In this document: piece by piece, positions 24,098-31,497 of the stretch
Layout: each line of letters starts with the position of its first letter
Numbering within the stretch: the first letter of the stretch is position 1
Source: a virus
DNA length: 31,497 bases
Strand: one strand, 5' to 3'
IMG/VR virus record: IMGVR_UViG_3300034198_009554
Span: 1 to 31,497 of that record
Made by a program: the position numbers and the translations under genes
The notes under the pieces: model-generated
Databases searched by the model: none
Told to the model about the DNA's origin: nothing
What the model saw: the letters and a program-made list of their open reading frames with translations, nothing else

Positions 24098-24951
24098 TTG
24101 ATTATAGATTACATGAGAACGGTTGGACTGTTTTCATTGAAGATTTAGATATGCGACAAGCATCGCAAGAGCAAGTAAATCAGATAGCCAAACTTATCGC
24201 TACAAATACATTAGTAATTATTAGGAATCAAAACCTAACTGCCAATGATGAAGTACAGATAATTAGGAAGTTTAAAAACCCGCAGACTTTTGTTGTGCCA
24301 GAGGCTACTAACTATGTAAGCGGGCTAGAGGGAGCAGTAGTAGAAGGGTCTGAAGATTTATTCCTAAGAGTTAGCGGAAAACCAGACGATCATGGGCGTG
24401 TTGGTATAGCGGCATATGAAAGCGAAATGGTCTGGCACTGCAATGATCCCGGTGAGGCTAATAGACTACCTATGGTTTGGTTATACGGTGTAGAAGGTAC
24501 CGTAGGATCTAGAACCAGCTACAACAATAATATATTATCTTATAATGATCTGCCAGGCGATTTTAAGACCGAAATTGAAGACTACCATATGGAAGTTATC
24601 AGAGAGATGGGCCTAGATATTAACAATCTAGCCACTAACGGTATCATAGCCGACTATAAGCCGCGTCTTGTGGTTACAAATATAGCCAACAAGAAGGGAC
24701 TTTATTTTCCAATGTATCATGTATCTAAAATACAAGAAGCTTCGGAAGAACGTAGCAGAGAAATATTAGATTTCTTGCGAGAGCATACTGTACAAGAACA
24801 ATATGTTTATCATCACGATTGGAGAGACGGGGATATTGTAATCGGTGAGCAAAATTTAGGAATACACAAACGCTGGCCTTTCAAACAAATAGGTCAGCGC
24901 ACCTTGCATAGGGCCGCATTTGATTTTCCAGATCAAGATTATACAGCATGA
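24094..24951 (+). CDS. TauD-like oxygenase, copy 2 with HxN in place of HxD
   Basis: A 285-aa paralogue of the TauD-like gene at 22714. The fold marks are all there: MVWHCNDPG, GSRTSYNNNILSY, HHDWRDGDIVIGEQ, IHKRW with H258 and LHRAAF with R273. The proximal metal motif, however, reads H115-C116-N117, with Asn where Asp normally binds iron. In 2OG halogenases such as SyrB2 the same Asp is replaced by Ala, opening a site for halide, so loss of this carboxylate can mark a changed reaction. Asn could also weaken iron binding, and D118 next to it might substitute. ATGA overlaps on both sides. Confidence 0.8.
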   Translation: MIDYRLHENGWTVFIEDLDMRQASQEQVNQIAKLIATNTLVIIRNQNLTANDEVQIIRKFKNPQTFVVPEATNYVSGLEGAVVEGSEDLFLRVSGKPDDHGRVGIAAYESEMVWHCNDPGEANRLPMVWLYGVEGTVGSRTSYNNNILSYNDLPGDFKTEIEDYHMEVIREMGLDINNLATNGIIADYKPRLVVTNIANKKGLYFPMYHVSKIQEASEERSREILDFLREHTVQEQYVYHHDWRDGDIVIGEQNLGIHKRWPFKQIGQRTLHRAAFDFPDQDYTA

Positions 24952-25802
24952 AATATCACTTACATGATAACGGCTGGACTGTGTTAGTAGATGAATTTGA
25001 TTTCAAAACTGCTACACAGGAGGACATAAATCTAATAGCTAGATTGATTGCCAGCAACACCTGTGTGGTGTTTAAGAATCAATTGTTATCTGTTGAAGAT
25101 GAGTTAAAAATAGCCCATATGTTCAAACGCCCCAAACCCTTGTTTAATTCTAAAGAAGAAGAAAACTTTAAAAACTGGGCAGTAGACGCCGATGGTATTA
25201 TTGCAAGAGTAACCGGCGAACTAAACGAAAGAGGTAAACCTGGTATAGCAGGACACGAGGATGAAATGGTATGGCATTGTAATATGCCCCAAGACAGAGA
25301 TCGCTGTCCTATTATTTGGCTCTATGCCGTTAGAGGATCCAGAGGTTCTCGAACCAGCTGGAACAACAACATATTGTCTTACAATGATTTAGATCCTGCT
25401 ACCAAAGAAAAGCTAAAGACATTAAAATGTATCTATATGGGCGGGGCTATTGTAGACGAGCATGGACAAAATAGTAAATTAGAATATACAGCTACAGTAG
25501 TTGAGGAGTTTCAACCTCCATTAGTCTATACAAATAATGCTGGCAAAACTGGTTTATACCTTTCATTCCTACAGCTAGATTCCTTTGTAGGCATGACCAA
25601 AGAAGAGTCTATTGAATTAATCAAACCCATCTGGGAACATACTATACAAGACAAGTATTGCTATCACCACGATTGGGAAGATGGCGATATCGTTATTGCA
25701 GAACAATGGCTAGGCGTACATAGACGCTGGCCGTTTGAACGTATCGAAGAACGACTGTTACACAGAATAGCTATTGATTTTCCAGATCAAGATTACAGTT
25801 AA
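24948..25802 (+). CDS. TauD-like oxygenase, copy 3 with HxN in place of HxD
   Basis: A 284-aa protein closest to copy 2 (shared EMVWHCN, SRTSxNNNILSYNDL, FPDQDY). Distal His and Arg are intact as H258 (GVHRRW) and R273 (LLHRIA). The proximal motif is H110-C111-N112 and is followed by Met and Pro, so, unlike copy 2, there is no nearby Asp that could take over. This makes a simple shift of the ligand unlikely and points to an altered metal site. The gene ends in a 4-base overlap with the converging oxygenase gene at 25799. Substrate unknown. Confidence 0.8.
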   Translation: MKYHLHDNGWTVLVDEFDFKTATQEDINLIARLIASNTCVVFKNQLLSVEDELKIAHMFKRPKPLFNSKEEENFKNWAVDADGIIARVTGELNERGKPGIAGHEDEMVWHCNMPQDRDRCPIIWLYAVRGSRGSRTSWNNNILSYNDLDPATKEKLKTLKCIYMGGAIVDEHGQNSKLEYTATVVEEFQPPLVYTNNAGKTGLYLSFLQLDSFVGMTKEESIELIKPIWEHTIQDKYCYHHDWEDGDIVIAEQWLGVHRRWPFERIEERLLHRIAIDFPDQDYS

Positions 25803-26446
25803 GGTAGTTCGTCTATACTAATATAGTCGCCAATAATACCCTGTTTAGCAGATGCCTTTTCTATCAATGCTTTCCATTCTTCGGTAGAATCATGCCTGGC
25901 AATAATCATATGAATACGATCTTTATTACTATTGTTAACTACAGAATGATCATAGTATAGATTCATAGCATACACACCGCCCGGCTCCATATCTAGTTCT
26001 TCACCATCGCCCCATATCCATTTACATCCTGCAGGATTATTAAGGGCAATATTAATATTTTCAATTAGCTTTATGCTAGAGTCCTTGTGCAAAGCAATGC
26101 TTCCTCCTGCACGTAGCAACATAAATCTAACTCTACCGTATTTGTTACAAGGAAATACTTCTTTAAGCCAACGAGTCGTTATAGGACACAGATCTGCTAT
26201 CTCAGTCCAAAACATATCGTTACTGGCGTCTTTTCCTGTAGCATACCCGTATTCTTTATAGCTTTCATGCTTATCGTGTCCTAATCCATGTATAGTTAAA
26301 CTTTTCCAACCGTCATGTGCATATTCACCATCTCTATGCGGTGTAAATTTGTGAAGCAATGCAAATGCTTCTTCGTACATTTTTTCATATGGAAGTTCTA
26401 TATCTAGTTTTAGATAGCGAGCGTCAGATTGATAATATTCTTTCAT
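25799..26446 (-). CDS. Aspartyl/asparaginyl beta-hydroxylase-like oxygenase
   Basis: A 215-aa 2OG-Fe(II) oxygenase-like protein of the aspartyl/asparaginyl beta-hydroxylase shape. RVRFMLLRAGGSIALHKDSS holds H120 and D122; NINIALNNPAGCKWIWGDGE is the typical central stretch; YYDHSVVNNS holds H167 and DRIHMIIAR holds R177. The frame is open to an ATG at 26497, but the start at 26446 makes an ATGA overlap with the upstream PP-loop gene and keeps the whole domain. It is the last gene of a leftward five-gene unit and converges with TauD-like copy 3. Known family members hydroxylate Asp/Asn in proteins; the target here is unknown. Confidence 0.8.
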   Translation of the reverse strand: MKEYYQSDARYLKLDIELPYEKMYEEAFALLHKFTPHRDGEYAHDGWKSLTIHGLGHDKHESYKEYGYATGKDASNDMFWTEIADLCPITTRWLKEVFPCNKYGRVRFMLLRAGGSIALHKDSSIKLIENINIALNNPAGCKWIWGDGEELDMEPGGVYAMNLYYDHSVVNNSNKDRIHMIIARHDSTEEWKALIEKASAKQGIIGDYISIDELP

Positions 26447-27099
26447 AGATGCCCAAATGCCCACATACGTTCTTGACACCACCAGCACTGCCCGCAATGG
26501 CTATCTTGATGATCGTCATTCTCGCAACTTCTAGTAACAGGAAATAACGAGTTCTCTAAGTCCAGAGTTCGATATAATCTTGCTATGTCTTTTTTATTGT
26601 AATTGCGCAATGGTACATAGGTTCTTGTATCTAAACTTAGTGATTCTATAGTTAATCCAAACAGCGGATGTTTTACTTCATCGCTTCTAAATTTATTATG
26701 CCAGTCTTCCTGTTGTTGTTCAAACGTTAGATAAACATCTTTAGGTGGAAATGTAGTTACGCCCATATACATAATATCGACTTCTTTATTGTCAAGCGCG
26801 GTTGTTAACATATCAAAGTAAAACTCAATGTTTTCTCTTGGCTCAACTTGATGTTTATGAACAATATAATTAGTATTTCCAGTTAGCCGTGAGCATGTTC
26901 CAATTACTGCATCAACACTTTTAGCAAATGAATATTTTCTGCTACTAGACCACATGTTATAAATGTGAATAGGTTGTGTTACATTAGACATCAATATGTA
27001 AAGTAAAATAGCACTATCTGCCCCGCCACTAATACCTACACCGATCGGTCCATCGTCATAGATGCCAAATGGAATATTATCAATGCTAATATAGTTCAT
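26443..27099 (-). CDS. PP-loop ATPase, QueC-like
   Basis: A 218-aa N-type ATP pyrophosphatase. The PP-loop is SGGADS (24-29). The C-terminus has the Cys set typical of QueC, with C192 in TRSCEN, then HCGQCWWCQERMWAF with C202, C205 and C208, and LRNYNKKDIARLY before it. QueC makes 7-cyano-7-deazaguanine (preQ0), the precursor of queuosine and of 7-deazaguanine DNA modifications in some phages. No partner (QueD, QueE, GCH-I, DpdA) is in this window, and the middle of the protein is diverged. A related adenylate-forming amidation or thiolation is also possible. ATGA overlaps on both ends. Confidence 0.72.
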   Translation of the reverse strand: MNYISIDNIPFGIYDDGPIGVGISGGADSAILLYILMSNVTQPIHIYNMWSSSRKYSFAKSVDAVIGTCSRLTGNTNYIVHKHQVEPRENIEFYFDMLTTALDNKEVDIMYMGVTTFPPKDVYLTFEQQQEDWHNKFRSDEVKHPLFGLTIESLSLDTRTYVPLRNYNKKDIARLYRTLDLENSLFPVTRSCENDDHQDSHCGQCWWCQERMWAFGHL

Positions 27100-28526
27100 A
27101 TAACTCCTAAAGGACGACTGCTATTGTGATTCCAATCGTCGACGTGCCAAACGGGTATTTTCAATTCGTTGATATCAGTGTATACAAAATTTTTAACTGT
27201 ACTTATATAATGCTCCGGCCTAGTTTTCCAAAATCCATCAGCCGCCCTTGCTGTTAGCATAAGCGTTATGTTTGGATCTTTAGCTGTGAGCTTTTGCAAT
27301 AGAGTGTTTTCACAGGCTATTCGATATTTTAAACTCGTTGTGGCAATAAAAGGACCATGATTATATAGGTTGCTTAAATTTAATAGTGTTTTCTTTTCGG
27401 TGTCTAGCCAATCAAAATTAAACGATGCTGTATAATCTATTAAAACATAATCAAATTTTAACTCTTTAACTCTGTTCCATAAGGAATCCCAATCGTCGAT
27501 AGTTGCTAAGAAGTTTTTCCATTGCACCCGTATCTGCTCTTTGTAATCCTCTGCGATATACGGAGGATTATTGGGCAACATAGGTTTATGCTTCCAATAG
27601 AAATCTTCGTAATCTTTGCCATCCCATTCTTCTACCATCGTCTTCATAAACTGCAAACAGCTATGATTAATATCTGTAAAAATTACACGGGTGTTTTCTG
27701 TAAAGCCTACGAGATTTAGATTCTTAATCCAATTAAACCCTATACCAACTGTAGCATACTGTTCAACAGGACCATCAAACGGAATGTTATCTTTTAGCTG
27801 ATCCGAATTCCATCCGGCAAAAAAGTTTGTAGCAAAGAATTGATAATATTTTATATCAGCTAATCTTGTTAGGAATACATGGTCGTACTCATAATATAGG
27901 TAACGTTTGCTTGATCTTACACTTGAGCTGATTTGTATTATGCGTTTATTATTCTCTAGTCCTACATTTAAAATGTTCCAACCATGTAGTTTAACTTGAG
28001 ATGTTTCGACTGTACTACCTTGCGTAATATATTGAGGAAGTTTGGGATCATTGAATAGATAATCTTCACTACGTATATATGAAATACGTTGATGTTCTAC
28101 CCATTGCTCTTTACCCACGTCTGGACAGTTTAATTGCTTATAATCTATTAAATTTATAATGTAAAACTGTTGATGTAATTCAATTCCGTTTTTATAATGA
28201 TCATTGTCGCTTCTATCAATAATATGTCCGGCTATGAAAAACTCTTCTCTGCATTGATCTTCTATTGCATCAAAAAGTCTATCTGATAATCCTAAACTTG
28301 TACCTGCCGAGACAACTACAGCGTGTGTATAATCGTTGGCTACTTCTCTTAATAGTTCATCTTCATCTTTGCCGATAACAATATCGTAGTTGTATAGATC
28401 ACATCTGTGAATTAAAAAATCAGTTAGATTAATACAAATTTCTTTAGCATATCCACTTTTACAATTATCAGTAATATCTAATATGCAAAAGACAATTGAT
28501 CGGTTTTGTTCAGCGCGGAATTTCAT
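27096..28526 (-). CDS. Large unknown protein, SAM-methyltransferase-like second half
   Basis: A protein of about 476 aa with two probable parts. The second half has a Rossmann-like pattern: ATVGIGFNW near 259-266, VIFTDIN near 281-287 as the acidic end of strand 2, and FDYVLIDYT later, compatible with a class I SAM-dependent methyltransferase. The first half (HAVVVSAGTSLGL, AGHIIDRSDNDHY, IELHQQFYIINL) looks like a separate nucleotide- or sugar-binding domain. Proteins of this general look occur in marine phages without known function. The start at 28526 makes an ATGA overlap with the upstream gene and has GAGA at good distance; ATG 28532 is an alternative. Function tentative. Confidence 0.6.
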   Translation of the reverse strand: MKFRAEQNRSIVFCILDITDNCKSGYAKEICINLTDFLIHRCDLYNYDIVIGKDEDELLREVANDYTHAVVVSAGTSLGLSDRLFDAIEDQCREEFFIAGHIIDRSDNDHYKNGIELHQQFYIINLIDYKQLNCPDVGKEQWVEHQRISYIRSEDYLFNDPKLPQYITQGSTVETSQVKLHGWNILNVGLENNKRIIQISSSVRSSKRYLYYEYDHVFLTRLADIKYYQFFATNFFAGWNSDQLKDNIPFDGPVEQYATVGIGFNWIKNLNLVGFTENTRVIFTDINHSCLQFMKTMVEEWDGKDYEDFYWKHKPMLPNNPPYIAEDYKEQIRVQWKNFLATIDDWDSLWNRVKELKFDYVLIDYTASFNFDWLDTEKKTLLNLSNLYNHGPFIATTSLKYRIACENTLLQKLTAKDPNITLMLTARAADGFWKTRPEHYISTVKNFVYTDINELKIPVWHVDDWNHNSSRPLGVI

Positions 28527-29065
28527 TGCCATCTCTTTACTTTACTTAATTGATCTAAAAAGACAGACTTGTTTAATTTCCAAAATGTTTGTACATGCCC
28601 TCTATACTCTTTATTAAATGCTTGTTCTAAACATCCAGTCGCTGACAAAGAAGGACCCCATACTGTGTGTACTAATCGTTGCGTACCTACTTCGCTAGGG
28701 TGTGTGGTTATGTACATATCGTTGTCTCCAACCCATTCAATGCATTGCGGAATAAAAAACTGTGCTGTTACATTTTGATGCGTAGTAATTCCTTCTCTAG
28801 TGCGCAAATGATCAATGGGCATCATGTCTGTAAAAGCACATGTCCTGGCACAGATCCGATATCCTAAATCATCAAGAGTATGTGCGGCAACTGAACCAAC
28901 TGCGGTGTCTTTGTAGTATAATATCCAGACTGCCCATTTAGTTTCGTTACGGAAACAGTCAACCATGGCCTTTTGACTAGAGTTGTTCGTAAATCCTCTG
29001 CGTTCTGCTTCTGCATAAAAGTCAGAAAGATTCAATTCCTCGCTCCAAGGAATTATACTATACAT
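28523..29065 (-). CDS. GNAT-like hypothetical protein
   Basis: A 180-aa protein starting MYSIIPWSEELNLSDFY. WAVWILYYKDTAVGSVAAHTLD followed by RICARTCAFTD has the strand order and 'xGSvaa' turn of GNAT acetyltransferases. The acetyl-CoA-binding Q/R-x-x-G-x-G/A loop is not clear; GTQRLVHTVWGPSLSATG may stand in its place. It resembles uncharacterised proteins of T4-like cyanophages. Function as an acyl- or aminoacyl-transferase is inference. It overlaps the upstream kinase-like gene by 13 bases and the downstream gene by ATGA, so all are probably co-transcribed leftwards. Confidence 0.62.
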   Translation of the reverse strand: MYSIIPWSEELNLSDFYAEAERRGFTNNSSQKAMVDCFRNETKWAVWILYYKDTAVGSVAAHTLDDLGYRICARTCAFTDMMPIDHLRTREGITTHQNVTAQFFIPQCIEWVGDNDMYITTHPSEVGTQRLVHTVWGPSLSATGCLEQAFNKEYRGHVQTFWKLNKSVFLDQLSKVKRWQ

Positions 29066-29739
29066 TTTACCTTCTCTATAAAGTCTGCAGGGTAGTTAGT
29101 GCTAAAACTCTGCCAACATAATTGATCCATTGTGTTCCATGATTGTGGCTTGTCCCACTCAATGCCTAACGAGTCTAAATGCTTACGCATCTCATCTTGT
29201 CTTGTGCTGTATATATGGCTTTCTACATCGGCAATACTAATGTTAGGTTCATCTTTGTGATAGGTAAAGAAATAATTGATGCTTTTAAGTTTACCATTTA
29301 CAACAAAATAACTGCTAGGATGCATACTGTACTTGTGCCAGCCATGTGATTTATGTGCCTTGATTATGTTGATCATTTGATCTTGCCAGTCTGGCAATAT
29401 ACTATCATAGTTTGCTTGGTCGCATCCTGATTGTTCCCAAAAGTCCGGACCGTCTACTTTAAGATAGATTTTACGTTCAGGAACATTGACTTCTAATATC
29501 TCCGGAACCATATCTGGAAAATGATAAGCCATATTGTGTAGGTAGTGCATTTCTCTATACCATTTTTCATCCATTTTTTTAGGATCAACTACTTGGTTTT
29601 GATCCTTATGATATTCAGTATCGTTGTAGTACCATTGCATAAACACTTTTTTATCAGTGGATATCAGGCTGGTGTAAATAAGATTGTTCCGACACAGCCC
29701 TTGTCCCGGTACATTGTTATAGTAATATTCGTATTTCAT
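29053..29739 (-). CDS. Kinase-fold-like protein, second dispersed copy
   Basis: A 228-aa relative of the protein at 17007-17657. The similar stretch (about 118-160) is WQDQMINIIKAH, HKYSMHPSSYFVVNG and LKSINYFFTY, in the place where small-molecule kinases have their catalytic loop and metal-binding DFG-type motif. Here H140-P141 stands where HxD..N would be, so phosphotransfer may be lost or altered. The upstream part (VFMQWYYND; KIYLKVDGPDFW) would be the N-lobe and hinge. The start at 29739 is chosen over ATG 29787 because the latter overlaps the divergent radical SAM gene. First gene of the leftward unit. Confidence 0.62.
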   Translation of the reverse strand: MKYEYYYNNVPGQGLCRNNLIYTSLISTDKKVFMQWYYNDTEYHKDQNQVVDPKKMDEKWYREMHYLHNMAYHFPDMVPEILEVNVPERKIYLKVDGPDFWEQSGCDQANYDSILPDWQDQMINIIKAHKSHGWHKYSMHPSSYFVVNGKLKSINYFFTYHKDEPNISIADVESHIYSTRQDEMRKHLDSLGIEWDKPQSWNTMDQLCWQSFSTNYPADFIEKVKCIV

Positions 29740-29779
29740 AACTTTAATTATCTGTAAAATATGTGCCTGATAAAATAAT

Positions 29780-30814
29780 ATGACCAACCAAACAATATCT
29801 TTATGCGAAACATGTTATCGTCATATACCGGCTGAACGATTTGAAAAAGATGGTAAAATGATGCTGGGCAAGACTTGTCCAAAGCACGGTTATCAAGAGG
29901 CAATATTAGATTGTAACATAGATTTTTATAAGAGTCAAGAATATCAAAGACGTAAGCCGAGCAGTTACTGGCTAGACATTACTAATCGCTGTAATTTAGA
30001 TTGTCCACATTGCTATCAGATGCCTGATAACACCAGCAAGGATCCTAGTATAGATTATCTACTATCAGAAGTTATGAGTTGGCCAGATAACGGTTTTCCT
30101 GTTAGTTTAGTCGGTGCCGAGCCCACTGTACGGAAAGACTTACCCGATCTAGTTCAAGCGATACACGCATTGCCTATCAAGCCTAGAACTGTCATGATAG
30201 TAACCAACGGAGTGTATCTAGCCAAATGGGATTATGTTGAACGATTTAAAGATATACCAAATTTAAAATGGACCTTTGGTCTTAACCACCCAGACTACAA
30301 TGGTGGGCAGATCAGAGACAAACAAATGATAGGATTAGAAAACTGTATTAAGTTAGGACTAGATGTTAAGACGCTAACCTATACCCTAGCTAATTTAGAA
30401 CAGTTGACAGATGTCATGCATGAAGTACAAAAATTTAAGATCAATGCTAGAATACAGTTAGGTGTTGAAATTGGTCGTGTGCCAGAAGGTGATTTTAAGG
30501 AGCTGTATTTGTCAGAACTTGTTGAAAGAGCAGAACAGTTCTGCAAGGATAACAACTGGATTTGGGAACCTGACTTAGTGGGTGGTAATCGCACACACTA
30601 TGCTGTAAGAATAAATGGTATAGAACATAAGTTTATCAAATGGTGTGATGTGCGTACCATAGACTTAGAAGAAGTACAAAGCGAATCGTGGGCCAGTATA
30701 GTACCGGGTAAGCCAATGAGTCCATTATTACATCAAGTTATACTACGCGATCAAGCAGTTAATAGAGGGCAGATGTTGTTAGATACAGTACCTGAAAAAT
30801 ATAGACATGAATAA
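29780..30814 (+). CDS. Radical SAM enzyme with N-terminal Cys-rich element, copy 1
   Basis: A 344-aa radical SAM protein. Residues 9-36 form a zinc-ribbon-like element (CETC at 9-12, then CPKHG with C33 and H36). This arrangement is seen in MJ0619-like and tetraether-synthase-like radical SAM proteins. The cluster motif is CNLDCPHC with C71, C75 and C78. It is followed by VGAEPTVRKDLPDL (a GGEPT-like motif) and IVTNGVYLA, normal for the SAM-binding barrel. There is no SPASM domain, but late Cys residues (WCDV) exist. Likely a C-C- or methyl-transfer type reaction on an unknown substrate. A paralogue begins before this gene ends (8-base overlap). It starts divergently from the kinase-like gene with about 40 bases between. 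Confidence 0.85.
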   Translation: MTNQTISLCETCYRHIPAERFEKDGKMMLGKTCPKHGYQEAILDCNIDFYKSQEYQRRKPSSYWLDITNRCNLDCPHCYQMPDNTSKDPSIDYLLSEVMSWPDNGFPVSLVGAEPTVRKDLPDLVQAIHALPIKPRTVMIVTNGVYLAKWDYVERFKDIPNLKWTFGLNHPDYNGGQIRDKQMIGLENCIKLGLDVKTLTYTLANLEQLTDVMHEVQKFKINARIQLGVEIGRVPEGDFKELYLSELVERAEQFCKDNNWIWEPDLVGGNRTHYAVRINGIEHKFIKWCDVRTIDLEEVQSESWASIVPGKPMSPLLHQVILRDQAVNRGQMLLDTVPEKYRHE

Positions 30815-31497
30815 AATACACGATACAACATCTATATGCGAACATTGCTATAGGCATATTCCTGCTGTTCTATTTGAAAGAGATAAATCTATATGGCTTT
30901 CAAAGAGATGTATTTGGCACGGAGAAAGCGAGCATTTGGTAGAACCGGACGCAGAATTTTATCTCAATTACAAATATCCAGAAGCCAATAATCATTGTTA
31001 CTGCTTAGACATTACTAATCGCTGTAACTTAAACTGTCCGCATTGTTACCAGATTCCAGACAACATGAGTAAAGATCCTAGCATAGAAAGCATATTAGAT
31101 ATTATTCAAGGATGGGAGGATGATGGATATTCTGTAGCTTTAATGGGCGCAGAACCTACAACTAGAAAGGACTTACCCGAACTGTGTCGTGCAATACAAA
31201 GTATGCCAGGTAAACAAAGATCAATCATGATCCTAACCAACGGCGTATATTTAAGTGACTTAGATTACGCACAGCAATTCGCAGACATGCCTGAAGTATT
31301 TTGGACGATAGGACTCAACCACCCCGACTATCAGGGTGCTACTGTTAGAAAGAAACAAATTGAAGGTATTGAAAATTGTTTGAAACTAGGCATGAAAATT
31401 AAGAATGTTAGCTATACACTTGAAACTATTTCTCAACTAGAATACTGCCTAGAAGAAATACAAGAGTTTGGTGAACGAATTTGCAGTCAATATCGAA
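30807..31497 (+). CDS. Radical SAM enzyme with N-terminal Cys-rich element, copy 2 (partial)
   Basis: The open frame starts with ATG 30807 (ATGAATAA overlap with copy 1) and runs off the right edge after about 230 residues. It repeats copy 1: CEHC at 11-14, CIWHG with C35 and H38, CNLNCPHC with C73, C77 and C80, MGAEPTTRKDLPEL and ILTNGVYLS. A 22-base run around the cluster motif is identical in the two genes (29973-29994 and 31006-31027), so the duplication is recent or under strong constraint. Function is as for copy 1; the two may act as a pair or on successive positions of one substrate. Confidence 0.85.
   Translation, partial: MNKIHDTTSICEHCYRHIPAVLFERDKSIWLSKRCIWHGESEHLVEPDAEFYLNYKYPEANNHCYCLDITNRCNLNCPHCYQIPDNMSKDPSIESILDIIQGWEDDGYSVALMGAEPTTRKDLPELCRAIQSMPGKQRSIMILTNGVYLSDLDYAQQFADMPEVFWTIGLNHPDYQGATVRKKQIEGIENCLKLGMKIKNVSYTLETISQLEYCLEEIQEFGERICSQYR

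Noticed and set aside
25799-25825. Small palindrome CTATACTAATATAG at the convergent junction
   Set aside because: A five-base AT-rich stem without a T-run is too weak to call a terminator.
26447-26497. Longer start (ATG 26497) for the Asp-hydroxylase-like gene
   Set aside because: The extra residues are the PP-loop gene read in another frame; ATG 26446 gives a clean ATGA overlap.
29740-29787. Longer start (ATG 29787) for the kinase-like gene
   Set aside because: It would cross the whole divergent gap and overlap the radical SAM gene's start; ATG 29739 leaves room for promoters.
1-31497. tRNA genes, CRISPR arrays, insertion sequences, attachment sites
   Set aside because: Gaps between genes are under 100 bases, and none shows cloverleaf arms, spaced repeats, inverted terminal repeats or transposase/integrase motifs.

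Overview
The window looks like a segment of a large, AT-rich, lytic marine T4-like (myovirus-type) phage, possibly infecting a cyanobacterium, SAR11 or another marine bacterium. Evidence: genes are packed wall to wall and many are coupled by ATGA stop/start overlaps; several operons are preceded by boxes matching the T4-type late promoter TATAAATA; the gene set (ATP-dependent DNA ligase, A-type Fe-S carriers, viral tryptophan-halogenase-like flavoprotein, many 2OG-Fe(II) oxygenases, sugar-transferase-like proteins, a carbamoyltransferase, tail-fibre-type structural proteins) resembles marine T4-like phages. No capsid or replication core is visible, so the lineage and host are inferences. I see no tRNA, CRISPR array, integrase or insertion sequence, and no stretch over 300 bases without a gene.

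Layout. (1) 1-3943, minus: halogenase-like flavoprotein, IscA-like carrier, 2OG oxygenase, a small unknown protein, DNA ligase with its own consensus sigma70-type promoter, and the start of another protein. (2) 4003-15573, plus: a second IscA-like carrier, then three tail/adhesin-type proteins that share a module. The largest (1451 aa) carries an intact subtilisin-like protease and an intact alpha/beta-hydrolase. They are followed by a small conserved-looking protein, two pairs of DxD sugar-transferase-like proteins, an unknown, a hidden 33-aa ORF and a Kae1-only carbamoyltransferase homologue. (3) 15576-17657, minus: three poorly characterised proteins, one resembling a kinase-fold remnant. 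(4) 17747-20443, plus: two 2OG oxygenases and a radical SAM enzyme. (5) 20416-21183, minus, and 21256-25802, plus: two divergent SGNH hydrolases, then five consecutive 2OG oxygenases including a TauD-like triplet. (6) 25799-29739, minus: Asp/Asn-hydroxylase-like enzyme, QueC-like PP-loop ATPase, a methyltransferase-like protein, a GNAT-like protein and a second kinase-like protein. (7) 29780-end, plus: a tandem pair of radical SAM enzymes with an N-terminal Cys-rich element, the second cut by the window end.

Interpretation. The left half appears to be a virion/adhesion block followed by a sugar block. The right half is a dense tailoring block with at least nine 2OG-Fe(II) oxygenase-like proteins (a tenth is possible at the left edge), three radical SAM enzymes and two Fe-S carriers, so it is unusually iron-dependent. 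Repeated tandem duplication (TauD x3, radical SAM x2, sugar transferases 2+2, SGNH x2, IscA x2, kinase-like x2) marks it as a fast-evolving module. What it modifies (virion glycan, host envelope, small molecule or nucleobase) cannot be decided from sequence alone.
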